A stretch of 64,000 nucleotides of DNA. Origin: Dietzia natronolimnaea (GTDB taxonomy: Bacteria > Actinomycetota > Actinomycetes > Mycobacteriales > Mycobacteriaceae). The notes under the pieces are model-generated. The model ran no database searches, was not told the origin of the DNA, and saw only the letters and a program-made list of their open reading frames with translations. This document shows, piece by piece, positions 45,496-54,964 of the stretch (its first letter is position 1; each line of letters begins with the position of its first letter). Made by a program: the position numbers and the translations under genes. The DNA lies in contig NZ_NTGA01000017.1 of the NCBI RefSeq assembly GCF_002289575.1, positions 62,001-126,000 of the forward strand, in the 5' to 3' direction.

Positions 45496-45846
45496 CTAGC
45501 GCGTCACACCGTGCCCGGACGCGGGAGCGCGTTCTGGGCCCACCTCGTCCGAGGGCTGCGGGCCTTTTCCCGCGCCGTCGAGTCGCGCGCGGAGGCGGTC
45601 GATCTCCGCGGCCGCCTCCTCCAGCGCCCAGTCCACCTCCGCCATCGTGTACCCACGTGCGGACATCCCGAACCGGACCGATCGCAGATCGTCTCCACGG
45701 AGCGGGCCCTCCGGCAGCGAGGTGACCGTGTGGCCCCGCGCCACGGCCGGCAGTGGCTCGGAGCGGCCGAAGACCACGACCGACAGGGCGAACAGCGCTG
45801 CCGCGACGATCAGGGTGAGCACCACGTAGACGACGACGGTGAGCAT
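45496..45846 (-). CDS. DivIVA-domain small membrane protein (Rv1209-type)
   Basis: The protein has 116 residues: one N-terminal TM helix (LTVVVYVVLTLIVAAALFAL), then a DivIVA-like motif SVRFGMSARGYTMAEVDWAL (about 75-95) followed by a short coiled coil. DivIVA-type motifs bind curved membrane or partner proteins at poles and septa. ATG 45846 has GGGGGA upstream. It lies between folP2 and DUF3117; in M. tuberculosis the recalled order is folP2-gpgS-Rv1209-tagA-Rv1211, so gpgS and tagA are absent here. Confidence 0.83.
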   Translation of the reverse strand: MLTVVVYVVLTLIVAAALFALSVVVFGRSEPLPAVARGHTVTSLPEGPLRGDDLRSVRFGMSARGYTMAEVDWALEEAAAEIDRLRARLDGAGKGPQPSDEVGPERAPASGHGVTR

Positions 45847-45931
45847 GCGGGCGAGTCCCCCTCTGATTCCGGGCCGGCCCCCCCAGTCTGGCACACCCGC
45901 CCCGACGTCGGCCGCGGAGACTAGGCCGGGG

Positions 45932-46861
45932 TCAGGCCAGGCCCCGGACTGTTCGCGCAGGTGGACGGGTCCCCGAGATGGAGGCCACCATCTCCACCGC
46001 CCTACGGGTCGCGAGCACGTCGTGGGTACGGAACACGCGGGCGCCCATCATCGCCGCAACGGCGGTCGCGGCCAGGGTGCCCTCGGCCCTGTCGTCGATA
46101 CCCGCGTCCAGGGTCTCGCCGATGAAGTCCTTGTTGCTCAGCGCCATGAGAACGGGGTGGCCCAGGGCGACGATCTCGTCCAGCCGCCGCAGCAGTTCCA
46201 GCCCGTGGAAGGTGTTCTTGCCGAAATCGTGGGTGGGGTCGATCAGGATCCCGTCGGCCGGGACGCCCGCGGCGATCGCGCGGTCGGCGGCGGCGGACAG
46301 TTCCGAGACCACGTCGAGCACGACATCGCGGTAACCGACCCGGAAGGGACGGGTCCGCGGGACCGCGCCGCCGGTATGGGAGCACACGAACCCCGCCCCC
46401 ACCTCACCGGCTGCGGCCAGGACCTCGGGATCGTGTCCGGCCCACGTGTCGTTGACCAGATCCGCCCCGGCGGCCAGTGCCTTCTTGGCGACCGACCCAC
46501 GCCAGGTATCGACGGAGAGGACGACCTCGGGGTACCTGCTGCGCACCGCCTCGACGAAGGGGACGACCCGGTGCACCTCCTCATCGGCGTCGACGAGCTC
46601 ACCGGGCCCCGCCTTGACCCCACCGATGTCGAGGATGTCCGCGCCGTCCGCCACGCACCGCTCGACCCGTTCCATCGCCGCCGCGTCGGTGAAGCTCGCT
46701 CCACGGTCGTAGAAGGAGTCGGGGGTGCGATTGACGATCGCCATCACCAGGGGCCGGTCGACGGGCACCGGGTGACCGCAGAGCGTGGGCGGTGGGGCCG
46801 GGGGCAGTCGGGGCGAGGGCGGTGGGGTCGAGGGCGGTGGTGTCGAGGGCGGTGGGGTCAC
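45932..46861 (-). CDS. folP2: Dihydropteroate synthase-like protein, FolP2 type
   Basis: The protein has 309 residues. The TIM-barrel DHPS fold is clear: VMAIVNRTPDSFYDRG, ILDIGG, SVDTWRG, LVNDTWAG, IDPTHDFGK. The loop that is GESTRPG in active DHPS reads GGVKAGPG, and the first motif is NRTPDSFYDRG rather than NVTxDSFSDGG. This is the FolP2 group, reported to lack DHPS activity in M. leprae and M. tuberculosis. A Pro-rich leader (PPPSTPPPS) comes from a minisatellite. The GTG overlaps the LOG stop (GTGA). A true folP is expected elsewhere. Confidence 0.88.
   Translation of the reverse strand: MTPPPSTPPPSTPPPSPRLPPAPPPTLCGHPVPVDRPLVMAIVNRTPDSFYDRGASFTDAAAMERVERCVADGADILDIGGVKAGPGELVDADEEVHRVVPFVEAVRSRYPEVVLSVDTWRGSVAKKALAAGADLVNDTWAGHDPEVLAAAGEVGAGFVCSHTGGAVPRTRPFRVGYRDVVLDVVSELSAAADRAIAAGVPADGILIDPTHDFGKNTFHGLELLRRLDEIVALGHPVLMALSNKDFIGETLDAGIDDRAEGTLAATAVAAMMGARVFRTHDVLATRRAVEMVASISGTRPPARTVRGLA
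46814..46858. repeat. 15-bp minisatellite over the LOG stop/folP2 start
   Basis: Three units of CGAGGGCGGTGGKGT encode PPPST in FolP2 and reach the LOG stop codon. Confidence 0.85.
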
Positions 46862-47415
46862 CGACGCCCTCCGCAGGCGTCGAGGGCTGCCTCCAGCTCA
46901 TCACGGACCACGAGGTGCTCGAACGCCTGAGGCGAGACCAGTCCCGACTCGACGAGGCCACCGACCCAGTCCAGCAACGGACGGTAGAACCCGATCGGGT
47001 CGTAGAGGACCACCGGCTTGTGGTGGAAACCGAGTGAGGCGGACGTCCACATCTCGAACATCTCCTCCATCGTCCCGATCCCCCCGGGCAGGGTGAGGAA
47101 CGCGTCGGAGCGCTCCTCCATCTCACGCTTGCGCTCCCGCATGGTGGTCACCACCACCAGCTCGTCCGCGGCGGTGTCGGCCACCTCTCGCACCCGCAGC
47201 CCCTCGGGGATGACACCGACGGTCCTGGCTCCGCCGTCCCGCGCCGCCTCCGCGACCGCGCCCATCATCGACACGTGACCTCCACCGGAGACCAGGGACC
47301 ACCCGCGGCGGGCGATGGCCTCACCCACCTCGGTGGCGATCCCCAGCAGCTCGGGGTCGTACGACGAGGAGGCGCAGTAGACGCAGACCCTGCGCCCGGG
47401 CACGGGGGACATCAT
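46858..47415 (-). CDS. LOG-family nucleotide phosphoribohydrolase (Rv1205-type)
   Basis: The protein has 185 residues. The Rossmann-like lysine-decarboxylase-like fold of LOG is seen in VCVYCASSS, LVSGGGHVSMMGAVAEAA, and the signature PGGIGTMEEMFE with the upstream Arg (MRERKREMEERSDAF). LOG proteins cleave cytokinin riboside 5'-monophosphate; Rv1205 does so and is controlled by the Pup-proteasome. The start is the first of two ATGs (MMSPVPGRR), overlapping the stop of the next LOG gene (ATGA). Confidence 0.9.
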   Translation of the reverse strand: MMSPVPGRRVCVYCASSSYDPELLGIATEVGEAIARRGWSLVSGGGHVSMMGAVAEAARDGGARTVGVIPEGLRVREVADTAADELVVVTTMRERKREMEERSDAFLTLPGGIGTMEEMFEMWTSASLGFHHKPVVLYDPIGFYRPLLDWVGGLVESGLVSPQAFEHLVVRDELEAALDACGGRR

Positions 47416-48212
47416 CGTTCGACCCCGCGGTGCTCCTCGCCGAACAGGTCTTCCCGCTGCTCTGCGGTCAGCGCGGCCTGATGGTGCGCCCGGCGGATGT
47501 ACTGGACGGCCTCGTCGACGGAATCCGTGACCAGGAACAGGTCGAGATCGGACGCCGAGACCATGCCCTGCTCGGCGAGGGTGCCCCGGATCCAGTCCAC
47601 CAGAGGTGTCCAGAAGTCCACACCCAGCAACACGATCGGGAACCGGGTGATCTTGTTGGTCTGGACCAGTGTGATGGCCTCGAAGAACTCGTCGAGGGTG
47701 CCGAAACCGCCCGGGGTGCACACGAAGGCCTGCGTGTACTTGACGAACATCGTCTTGCGGACGAAGAAGTAGCGGAAGTGCAGGCCGAGGTCGACCCAGC
47801 GGTTGATCCCCTGCTCCGTGGGCAGCTCGATCCCCAGACCCACGGACTCACCGTTCGCCTCCCAGGCGCCCTTGTTCGCCGCCTCCATCTGACCGGGCCC
47901 ACCACCGGTCACGACGGCGTACCCCGCCTCGGCGAGCGCACGACCCAGTTCGACCGCCTGCTCGTAGGCGGGATCGCCCGGGCGCGTCCGCGCCGAGCCG
48001 AAGACGCTCACCGCGTCGGAGAGCTCCGCGAGTGCACCGAACCCGTTGACGAACTCGCTCTGGATACGCAGGACCCGCCACGGGTCGGTGTGCAACCAGT
48101 CGGTGTCCTGGTTCTTGTCCAGCAACCGCTGGTCCGTGGTCGTGCGATCGCCGCCCTTGTCCCGTCGCAGGAGGAGCGGGCCGCGCAGGTGTACCGAATC
48201 GTTCTGTGCCAT
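47412..48212 (-). CDS. LOG-family (TIGR00730-like) Rossmann protein, second copy
   Basis: The protein has 266 residues, a paralogue of the neighbouring LOG with about 70 extra N-terminal residues (LLRRDKGGDRTTTDQRLLD). Motifs: VSVFGSARTRPGDPAYE, VVTGGGPGQMEAANKGAWE, and PGGFGTLDEFFEA. This longer group is often labelled lysine decarboxylase, which is outdated. It is translationally coupled to the short LOG gene and lies 115 bp after dapE. Substrate may be another nucleoside monophosphate. Confidence 0.87.
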   Translation of the reverse strand: MAQNDSVHLRGPLLLRRDKGGDRTTTDQRLLDKNQDTDWLHTDPWRVLRIQSEFVNGFGALAELSDAVSVFGSARTRPGDPAYEQAVELGRALAEAGYAVVTGGGPGQMEAANKGAWEANGESVGLGIELPTEQGINRWVDLGLHFRYFFVRKTMFVKYTQAFVCTPGGFGTLDEFFEAITLVQTNKITRFPIVLLGVDFWTPLVDWIRGTLAEQGMVSASDLDLFLVTDSVDEAVQYIRRAHHQAALTAEQREDLFGEEHRGVER

Positions 48213-48263
48213 CAGGGTCAGATCTCCTACAGTGGTCGGCCCGGAATCGGAGCCCGGATCGTG

Positions 48264-48341
48264 TCGGCTCCGGGGTTCAATCGGCTCCGGGTTTCAGTCG
48301 GATGCGGGTTTCAGTCGGATGCAGGGTTCAGTCGGATGCAG
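48264..48341. repeat. 17-bp tandem repeat at the dapE 3' end
   Basis: About 4.6 units of TCGGMTSCRGGKTTCAR lie between the long LOG gene and dapE. The last units reach the dapE stop codon. Confidence 0.85.
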
Positions 48342-49497
48342 TGAGATAGGCGCGGAGCATCCCGGCCACCGCCGTGATCTGGGTGGCCGGGCAGTGTTCC
48401 TCCCGCGTGTGCGCCAACCCGGGATCGCCTGGGCCGAGGTTCACCGCGGGGATGCCCAGAGCAGCGAACCGCGACACGTCGGTCCACCCGTACTTCGCCC
48501 GCACCCGCCCACCCGCCGCACGAACGAGGTCGGCGGCCGCCGGGGCCGCGAGACCGGGCAGTGCCCCCGGTGACATGTCGGTCAGTTCCCAGTACACGCC
48601 GGGCTCGTTCGGCGGATCCTCACCCGTGGGGATGCGGTCCGGCCGGGTCAGCCCGAGCGCCTCGAGTGCGTGCGTGAGCGCCGCATCGGGATCCCGGTCC
48701 GGGGCGAACCGGAAGTTGACGTCGAGCCATGCCTCGTCCGGGACGGTGTTGCCGGCCACGCCTGCGGACATCCGCACCGCCTGCAGCCCCTCCCTGTACA
48801 CGCATCCGTCGATGTCCACCGAGCGCGGCTCGTACGACTCGAGCGCCGCCAACAGCGGGGCGAGCCGGTGTACCGCGTTGTCGCCCAGCCAACTCCGCGC
48901 CGAGTGGGCCCGGGTGCCGCGGGTGTGGATCCGTAGACGGAGGGTCCCCTGACAGCCCGCCTCGATCAGGCCACCGGTGGGTTCGCCGAGGATCGCCACG
49001 TCCCCGCGGAGCCAGTCAAGGTGGCTGCGCTCGAGAAACCCCAGGCCGTTGGCGGTGGCCTCGATCTCCTCGCAGTCGTAGAGGACGAGGGTGAGATCGT
49101 GCGCGAGCCCGGCGGAGTCGGCCAGGGTCGCGAACAGGTGCAGGAACACCGCGTCGCCGGACTTCATGTCGACCGCTCCGCACCCGTGCAGGACCAGGTC
49201 CTCGCCTTCTCCGGTGATCGAGGACGGCACGTTGTCCGCCACCGGGACGGTGTCGAGATGGCCCGCGAGTACCACGCGCGTGGGCAGGCCCCTGGTGGTC
49301 CGGGCCAGGACGCGGTCGCCGTCACGGATGAGTTCGGTCCGCCCGGCGGCCGGCCCGGTGAAACCGGCGACCACCTTCTCGAGCGCGGCGTGGACGGCGC
49401 CGGCGATCGCCGCTTCCGCCCGGGAGGGGCTGGGGATGTCGACGAGCGCGCGGGCGAGGTCGACCGGGTCTGCGGTCAGATCGAGGGCGGCGGTCAC
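48328..49497 (-). CDS. dapE: Succinyl-diaminopimelate desuccinylase
   Basis: The M20-family enzyme has 389 residues and hydrolyses N-succinyl-LL-diaminopimelate. Ligands: GHLDTVP (His, Asp), [11 protein letters not shown] (Asp), YDCEEIEA (Glu-Glu), and HTREEHCP near the end (His). GTG 49497 was chosen because TAAGGT ends 7 nt before it; GTG 49506 is an alternative. It is divergent from dapD over 60 bp, which puts two steps of the succinylase pathway under adjacent promoters. It heads a minus-strand run including both LOG genes and folP2. Confidence 0.95.
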   Translation of the reverse strand: MTAALDLTADPVDLARALVDIPSPSRAEAAIAGAVHAALEKVVAGFTGPAAGRTELIRDGDRVLARTTRGLPTRVVLAGHLDTVPVADNVPSSITGEGEDLVLHGCGAVDMKSGDAVFLHLFATLADSAGLAHDLTLVLYDCEEIEATANGLGFLERSHLDWLRGDVAILGEPTGGLIEAGCQGTLRLRIHTRGTRAHSARSWLGDNAVHRLAPLLAALESYEPRSVDIDGCVYREGLQAVRMSAGVAGNTVPDEAWLDVNFRFAPDRDPDAALTHALEALGLTRPDRIPTGEDPPNEPGVYWELTDMSPGALPGLAAPAAADLVRAAGGRVRAKYGWTDVSRFAALGIPAVNLGPGDPGLAHTREEHCPATQITAVAGMLRAYLTASD

Positions 49498-49504
49498 GGC
49501 GTCC

Positions 49505-49510
49505 ACCTTA
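49505..49510 (-). promoter_or_regulatory. Probable -10 of dapE
   Basis: TAAGGT on the minus strand ends 7 nt before GTG 49497. Confidence 0.4.
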
Positions 49511-49545
49511 GATGCCCGTCGCCGTTGTGCGCCGGGGCCGACCGC

Positions 49546-49551
49546 TAGCAT
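49546..49551 (+). promoter_or_regulatory. Probable -10 of dapD
   Basis: TAGCAT ends 6 nt before the ATG of dapD. Confidence 0.5.
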
Positions 49552-49557
49552 CGGGGT

Positions 49558-50526
49558 ATGAGTGCACACGGAGCCGTAGCCACCGGAATCGCCACCCTGA
49601 CGTCCGATCACACCGTTCTCGACGTGTGGTATCCCGCGCCGGAGCTCGGTGCGGCCTCCGAGGGGGGCCACCGCATCCTGTCGGGGGACGAGGTCCCCGC
49701 CGAGCTCGCCCCGCTGACCGGACCCGATGCCGACCGCGGGGTCGAGCGGGTCGCGGTCCGGGTGGAGATCGACGACCTCACGCAGGCCCCGACCGACGCG
49801 TACGACGCCTACCTCCGGCTCCACCTGATCAGCCATCGCCTCATCAAGCCCCACTACGCGAACATGGACGGTCTCTTCGGGACCCTGAGCAACGTGGTGT
49901 GGACCAACTTCGGTCCCTGTGCGGTCCCGGGCTTCGAGCTCGTCCGCGCCAATCTCCGCGCCCGCGGACCGGTCACGGTATACGGAATCGACAAGTTCCC
50001 GCGCATGGTGGACTACGTGGTGCCGTCCGGGGTGCGGATCGCCGACGCCGACCGCGTCCGTCTGGGGGCTCACCTGGCGGAGGGCACGACCGTCATGCAC
50101 GAGGGTTTCGTCAACTTCAACGCCGGAACCCTCGGGCCGTCGATGGTCGAGGGACGCATCTCGGCCGGGGTCGTGGTCGGCGCCGACTCCGACGTCGGCG
50201 GTGGCGCCTCGATCATGGGCACCCTCTCGGGCGGCGGCAAGGAGACCATCTCGATCGGCGAGCGGTGCCTGTTGGGAGCCAATTCCGGGATAGGGATCTC
50301 CCTCGGTGACGACTGCGTGGTCGAGGCCGGGCTCTACGTCACCGCCGGTACGAAGGTGGACGTCCGGGCGGGCGCCTGGGCCGACCGCGAGCCCGTCAAG
50401 GCCGGCGAGCTCTCCGGAATGGACAACCTGCTCTTCCGTCGCAACTCCGTCTCCGGCGCAGTCGAGGCCGTGCCGTGGAAGAAGGAAGGCGTGGAACTCA
50501 ACGACGCCCTCCACGCCAACGACTGA
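49558..50526 (+). CDS. dapD: Tetrahydrodipicolinate N-succinyltransferase
   Basis: The protein has 322 residues, of the longer actinobacterial DapD type. An N-terminal domain is followed by hexapeptide left-handed beta-helix sequence ([20 protein letters not shown], then [19 protein letters not shown] and [17 protein letters not shown]). It transfers succinyl from succinyl-CoA to tetrahydrodipicolinate as a trimer with a Mg2+ site. The ATG has TAGCAT 6 nt before. It is divergent from dapE and convergent with dapC. Confidence 0.96.
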   Translation: MSAHGAVATGIATLTSDHTVLDVWYPAPELGAASEGGHRILSGDEVPAELAPLTGPDADRGVERVAVRVEIDDLTQAPTDAYDAYLRLHLISHRLIKPHYANMDGLFGTLSNVVWTNFGPCAVPGFELVRANLRARGPVTVYGIDKFPRMVDYVVPSGVRIADADRVRLGAHLAEGTTVMHEGFVNFNAGTLGPSMVEGRISAGVVVGADSDVGGGASIMGTLSGGGKETISIGERCLLGANSGIGISLGDDCVVEAGLYVTAGTKVDVRAGAWADREPVKAGELSGMDNLLFRRNSVSGAVEAVPWKKEGVELNDALHAND

Positions 50527-50561
50527 CCTCAGGGGGACATCCCGCGTCCGGTATCCCACAT

Positions 50562-50618
50562 CGATAAGAGCGTTCCGCACGCATCGGCCGAGTGGGGGTG
50601 TGCGGAACGCTCTTATCG
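50562..50618. terminator. Long hairpin between dapD and dapC
   Basis: A 19-bp perfect inverted repeat (CGATAAGAGCGTTCCGCAC at 50562-50580, its complement at 50600-50618) with a 19-nt loop lies between convergent genes. There is no T-tract in either direction. It probably acts as a bidirectional terminator. Confidence 0.6.
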
Positions 50619-50735
50619 ACGGCGGGGGCGGGCGCCGGCGACGGCGAGGACGGGCGAGGGCCGGCGACGGCGAGGGCGGGCGCCGGCGAGGGCGGGCGAG
50701 GACGGGCGAGGGCGACGGCGGCGCCGGCCGGGGCT
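50619..50735. repeat. GC-rich degenerate repeat
   Basis: A G/C-only rich tract with repeated GGCGAGGACGGGCGAGGGC and GCCGGCGACGGCGAGG words lies between the hairpin and the dapC stop. No gene is supported. Confidence 0.6.
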
Positions 50736-50743
50736 CAGCGGCC

Positions 50744-51865
50744 TCAGGCCAGACGGCGCACCGCTTCGGCCACCGTGGCGTCCGTCGCGGTGAGGGCGAT
50801 GCGGACGTGCCGGGCACCCGCGGAGCCGTAGAACTCGCCGGGCGCCACGAGCAGACCGCGCCGGGCGAACCAGTCCACCGTCTCGCGGCAGGGCTCGTCC
50901 CGCGTCGCCCAGAGGTACAGCCCGGCCTGCGAGTGATCCACCCGGAATCCGGCGGCCTCCACGGCCGGGAGCAGGAGCTCGCGCCGGGCCCGGTACCGCT
51001 CGCGCTGCTCGGCCTCGTGCGCGTCGTCCCGCAGCGCCGCGGTCATGGCGTTCTGGACGGGCAGCGGCATCATCAGACCGGCGTGCTTCCGGACCGCCAG
51101 CAGCTCCGCCACCAGGGTCGGGTCACCCGCCACGAAGCCCGCGCGGTACGAGGCGAGATTCGAGGTCTTGGACAGCGAGTGCAGGGCCAGCAGGCCGGAA
51201 TGGTCGCCGTCGCACACGCGCGGGTCCAGGATCGAGGGCGCGTCCCCCTCCCACACCAACCCGAGGTAACACTCGTCGGAGGCCACGATCACCCCGCGTT
51301 CGCGGGCCCACTCGACCACCTTGCGCAGGTGGTCCACGCCGAGTACCCGGCCACTGGGGTTCGCCGGCGAGTTGAGATAGAGCAGGGTGGGCGACGACGG
51401 GCCGAGCTGGGTCAGCGAATCGGCGCGCACGACGGCAGCCCCCGCGAGCAGTGCCCCCACCTCGTACGTCGGATAGGCCACCTCCGGTACGACGACCGTG
51501 TGGCCCGGACCGAGTCCGAGTTGTGCGGGCAGACCCGCGATGAGCTCCTTGGTGCCGATGGCGGGGAGGATCGAGCCGGCGTTCAGGCCGGTGACGCCGT
51601 AGCGCCTGGCGAGCGCGTCGACGGCAGCCGTCCGCAACTCCTGGGTCCCGACGGTGGTCGGGTACCCCGGTTCGTCGGATCCGGCGTCGAGCGCCTCGCG
51701 GATCACCGGGGCGACCGGATCGACCGGGGTGCCCACGGTGAGGTCGACCAGGCCACCGGGATGCGCCGAGGCGAGGGTCCTGGCCTCGGCGAGGGTGTCC
51801 CACGGGAACACGGGAAGTGCGCGCGCGGGAGGACGGCGCTCCGGGCGCGACACGACCGAGGTCAC
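50744..51865 (-). CDS. dapC: N-succinyldiaminopimelate aminotransferase
   Basis: Fold-type-I PLP aminotransferase of 373 residues. [12 protein letters not shown], the [12 protein letters not shown] loop, [10 protein letters not shown], and the PLP-lysine motif [15 protein letters not shown] are visible. It converts N-succinyl-2-amino-6-ketopimelate to N-succinyl-LL-DAP with glutamate, the step between DapD and DapE. The GTG overlaps the fdxC stop (GTGA), the same pairing as Rv1177-Rv1178. Confidence 0.93.
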   Translation of the reverse strand: MTSVVSRPERRPPARALPVFPWDTLAEARTLASAHPGGLVDLTVGTPVDPVAPVIREALDAGSDEPGYPTTVGTQELRTAAVDALARRYGVTGLNAGSILPAIGTKELIAGLPAQLGLGPGHTVVVPEVAYPTYEVGALLAGAAVVRADSLTQLGPSSPTLLYLNSPANPSGRVLGVDHLRKVVEWARERGVIVASDECYLGLVWEGDAPSILDPRVCDGDHSGLLALHSLSKTSNLASYRAGFVAGDPTLVAELLAVRKHAGLMMPLPVQNAMTAALRDDAHEAEQRERYRARRELLLPAVEAAGFRVDHSQAGLYLWATRDEPCRETVDWFARRGLLVAPGEFYGSAGARHVRIALTATDATVAEAVRRLA

Positions 51866-52185
51866 TCCTGGTTCATGGGGGGCAGCGCCTTGATGAACGG
51901 ATGGTCGTAGTCGACCTTGCCCACCTTGGCCGCGCCGCCCGGCGATCCCAGCTCCACGAAGAAGTCGACGTTCGCGGTGTTGTACTCGGACCACTCCTCC
52001 GGGGTGTCATCCTCATAGAAGATGGCCTCCACCGGGCACACGGGCTCACACGCGCCACAGTCGACGCACTCGTCGGGATGGATGTACAGCATCCGTCCAC
52101 CCTCGTAGATGCAGTCGACCGGACACTCCTCGACGCAGGACTTGTCCATCACGTCGACGCACGGTTCTGCGATCGTGTAGGTCAC
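51862..52185 (-). CDS. fdxC: 7Fe ferredoxin FdxC
   Basis: The protein has 107 residues, the length of mycobacterial FdxC. Cysteines: Cys9, Cys17, Cys21, Cys25 (SCVEECPVDC) and Cys40, Cys43, Cys46, Cys50 (CVDCGACEPVCP), fitting a 3Fe-4S plus 4Fe-4S ferredoxin. The GTG start (VTYTIAEPC) has AGGAAGG 8 nt before it; ATG 52203 would add six residues. It is coupled to dapC and 85 bp after fbiC. Electron partners are unknown. Confidence 0.93.
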   Translation of the reverse strand: MTYTIAEPCVDVMDKSCVEECPVDCIYEGGRMLYIHPDECVDCGACEPVCPVEAIFYEDDTPEEWSEYNTANVDFFVELGSPGGAAKVGKVDYDHPFIKALPPMNQE

Positions 52186-52270
52186 GTCGGCCACCTTCCT
52201 CATAGCGGTATGGCCTGCATCGTATGTCACACCTCGTGCGCGCGCCGACGGCGCCCCGGAGCCCGCATCT

Positions 52271-54865
52271 CTATGTGACCACGGTCACTGGAATCTGGGT
52301 GGGAGCGGTGCCGTAGACGGTGTCCCTGCGCCGCACGGGCCGCCCGATCCCGGTGGCGATCTCCGCGATCTCCTCCGGGGTCTTGGCCGACCCGTTCTCC
52401 GCCCCGGCCATCCGGGAGATCGTCTCCTCCATGAGCGTGCCGCCGAGGTCGTTGGCGCCCGCGCGCAACATGGTGCGGGTGCCCGCGACCCCGAGCTTGA
52501 CCCAGCTGGTCTGGATGTTGTCGACGGCACCGTGCAGCATGATCCGGGCCAGCGCGTGGACCGCGACGTTCTCCTCCCGCGTCGGCCCCGGGCGGGACGC
52601 GCCGGCGAGATAGAGCGGGGCGCTGCGGTGCACGAAGGGCAGCGGGACAAACTCGGTGAACCCCCCGGTCCGCTCCTGGATGCCCCTCAGCGTCCGCAGG
52701 TGCGCCACCCAGTGCCGCGGTGTGTCGACGTGCCCGTACATCATGGTCGAACTCGAGCGCAGCCCCACCTCGTGGGCCGTGGTGACGATGTCGATCCACT
52801 CGGAGGCCGGCAGTTTTCCCTTGGTCAGCACCCAGCGGACCTCGTCGTCGAGGATCTCGGCCGCCGTCCCGGGGATGGTGTCCAGTCCGGCCGCCCGCAG
52901 CTCGGTGAGCCAGTCCCTGACCCCCACTCCCGACCTGGCCGCCCCGTTGGAGATCTCCATGGGGCTGAACGCGTGGACGTGCATGGACGGCACCCGCTCC
53001 TTGACCGCCCGGACGAGGTCGGCGTACCCGGTGACCGGCAGGTCCGGGTCGATCCCGCCCTGCATGCACACCTCTGACGCGCCGGCGACGTACGCCTCGT
53101 ACGCGCGGTCGGCGACCTCGGCCGCCGAGAGCGAGAACGCGTCGGCGTCGCCCTTGCGCTGGGCGAACGCGCAGAACCGGCACCCCGTGTAGCAGATGTT
53201 GGAGAAGTTGATGTTCCGGTTGACCACGTACGTGACCGTCTCACCCACCACGTCCGCGCGGATCCGGTCGGCGAGTCCGGCCACGGCGGCGAGTCCGTCC
53301 CCGGTCGCCGTGGCCAGGGCGAGGTACTGCTCGTCGGTGAGCGCGGACGGATCGGACTCCGCGGCCCGCAGCGCCGCGACCACCTCGGAATCCGCCCGCT
53401 CGGGAACCAGCGCTGCCGCGCCGAGTTCGGCGGCGCGGGACCGGATGACGTCCCAGTTACCGAAGGCCTCACCGATGTCCGAGCGGGTGTCCGTAGTGCG
53501 GCCCTCGGAGTCGATCGCCGTATGCAGGTCGATCCGGCCGCTCGAGTCCCAGTCGTCGTCGGGTTCCTGCCAGGGGCGTCCCGAGGGACGGATCACCGCG
53601 TCGTCGTCGCCCCCACCACCGTGGCCGACCGCCGCCAGCCCCGTCTCCGCGTCGGCGAGCGCGTGGACGTGTCCCGACACCCTGGGGTCGATCCAGGCGT
53701 CGCCCGCACCGACGTAGCGCGGGTGGGCGGTGAGACGCTCGGTCAACGACCAGCCCGCCGCCGCCAGGTCAGCGGTCAGTCCCTCGAGGTGCGGCCACGG
53801 ACGCTCGGGGTTGACGTGGTCGGGTGTGAGCGGGGAGATGCCGCCCAGGTCGTCCACCCCGGCGCCGACGAGCGCCAGCACGTCCTGACGTTCAACGAGG
53901 TTGGGAGGGGCCTGGACGGCGACCCGCGGGTCGAGCACCAGCCGCGCGACGGCGATCGCGGCCAGGAACTCGTCGCGATCCGCGTCGGCCACCCCGCGCA
54001 TCGCGGTGTCGGGCTTGGCCCGGAAATTCTGGACGATCACCTCCTGCAGGTGACCGAACTCCCGGGCCAACGCGGCCAGCGCGAGCAGACTCTCGGCCCG
54101 CTCGGTCCGGTTCTCGCCGATGCCCACCAGGATCCCCGAGGTGAACGGCACCGCGAGACGCCCCGCGTCGGTCAGGGTCCGCAGCCTCACCGCAGGGTCC
54201 TTGTCCGGGCTGCCGTGGTGGCACGCACCCGGGGTGGTGAACAGCCTCGTGGCGGTGGTCTCGAGCATCATGCCCATCGACGGTGCGACCGGTTTGAGCA
54301 TGGACATCTCCGACCAGCTCATCACCCCGGGATTGAGATGCGGCAACAGCCCGGTCTCCTCCAGCACGCGGATCGCCATGGCCCGGACGTAGTCCAGGGT
54401 GGAGGCGAAGCCCCGGGACTCCAGCCACTGCTTCGCCTCCGGCCAGCGGTCCTCCGGCCGGTCCCCCAGCGTGAACAGGGCCTCCTTGCACCCGGCCTCC
54501 GCCCCGCGTCGGCACAGGTCGACCACCTCGTCGGGGTCGAGGAACATCCCCTCGCCGGCGGCCCGGAGCTTGCCGGGAACGGTGACGAACGTGCAGTAGT
54601 GACAGCGGTCCCGGCACAGTCGGGTCAGCGGGACGAACACCTTGCGGGAATAGGTCACCACCCCCGGGCGTCCCTCGTCGACGAGCCGGGCATCGCGTCG
54701 TGCGGCGGCGAGCCCCATGAGCGACTCCAGGTCGTCACCGCGCGCGGCCAGCAGGACCGCCGCCTCCGTCACGTCGAGAGTCAGTCCGTCCCGCGCCCGG
54801 CGCAGCGCCCGCCTCATCGCGGACGACGTGGGGTGGGGATCGGCGGGTTCCGGGGCGAGATCCAT
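52271..54865 (-). CDS. fbiC: FO synthase (CofG-CofH fusion)
   Basis: It makes 7,8-didemethyl-8-hydroxy-5-deazariboflavin, the chromophore of F420. The protein has 864 residues with two radical-SAM domains: the CofG-like N-terminal half with Cys84, Cys88, Cys91 (CRDRCHYC) and the CofH-like half with CYTGCRFC near residue 557. Both have GQ/GE SAM regions. ATG 54865 was chosen as CATCAT ends 7 nt before it; ATG 54886 would add 7 residues. F420 biosynthesis is typical of this order. Confidence 0.96.
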   Translation of the reverse strand: MDLAPEPADPHPTSSAMRRALRRARDGLTLDVTEAAVLLAARGDDLESLMGLAAARRDARLVDEGRPGVVTYSRKVFVPLTRLCRDRCHYCTFVTVPGKLRAAGEGMFLDPDEVVDLCRRGAEAGCKEALFTLGDRPEDRWPEAKQWLESRGFASTLDYVRAMAIRVLEETGLLPHLNPGVMSWSEMSMLKPVAPSMGMMLETTATRLFTTPGACHHGSPDKDPAVRLRTLTDAGRLAVPFTSGILVGIGENRTERAESLLALAALAREFGHLQEVIVQNFRAKPDTAMRGVADADRDEFLAAIAVARLVLDPRVAVQAPPNLVERQDVLALVGAGVDDLGGISPLTPDHVNPERPWPHLEGLTADLAAAGWSLTERLTAHPRYVGAGDAWIDPRVSGHVHALADAETGLAAVGHGGGGDDDAVIRPSGRPWQEPDDDWDSSGRIDLHTAIDSEGRTTDTRSDIGEAFGNWDVIRSRAAELGAAALVPERADSEVVAALRAAESDPSALTDEQYLALATATGDGLAAVAGLADRIRADVVGETVTYVVNRNINFSNICYTGCRFCAFAQRKGDADAFSLSAAEVADRAYEAYVAGASEVCMQGGIDPDLPVTGYADLVRAVKERVPSMHVHAFSPMEISNGAARSGVGVRDWLTELRAAGLDTIPGTAAEILDDEVRWVLTKGKLPASEWIDIVTTAHEVGLRSSSTMMYGHVDTPRHWVAHLRTLRGIQERTGGFTEFVPLPFVHRSAPLYLAGASRPGPTREENVAVHALARIMLHGAVDNIQTSWVKLGVAGTRTMLRAGANDLGGTLMEETISRMAGAENGSAKTPEEIAEIATGIGRPVRRRDTVYGTAPTQIPVTVVT

Positions 54866-54872
54866 GCACGCG

Positions 54873-54878
54873 ATGATG
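54873..54878 (-). promoter_or_regulatory. Possible -10 of fbiC
   Basis: CATCAT on the minus strand ends 7 nt before ATG 54865. It deviates from TANNNT at the first base. Confidence 0.35.
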
Positions 54879-54951
54879 CCCCACACCGCCGACGTCCCGG
54901 GCGACCGGTGCTCCGTGGGTGGTCAGAGGCGTGCCGAACGGACTCGCGCAC

Positions 54952-54957
54952 TAGTCT
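54952..54957 (+). promoter_or_regulatory. Probable -10 of the first PH-domain gene
   Basis: TAGTCT ends 7 nt before ATG 54965. Confidence 0.5.
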
Positions 54958-54964
54958 GGGCTGC

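Noticed and set aside
47412-48212. Lysine decarboxylase
   Set aside because: The PGGxGTxxE motif marks LOG phosphoribohydrolases; the decarboxylase label is a known misannotation.
48264-48341. Possible CRISPR array
   Set aside because: Units are 17 bp, directly adjoining and without unique spacers; no cas genes. It is an ordinary tandem repeat. The same holds for 4813-4885 and 40131-40184.
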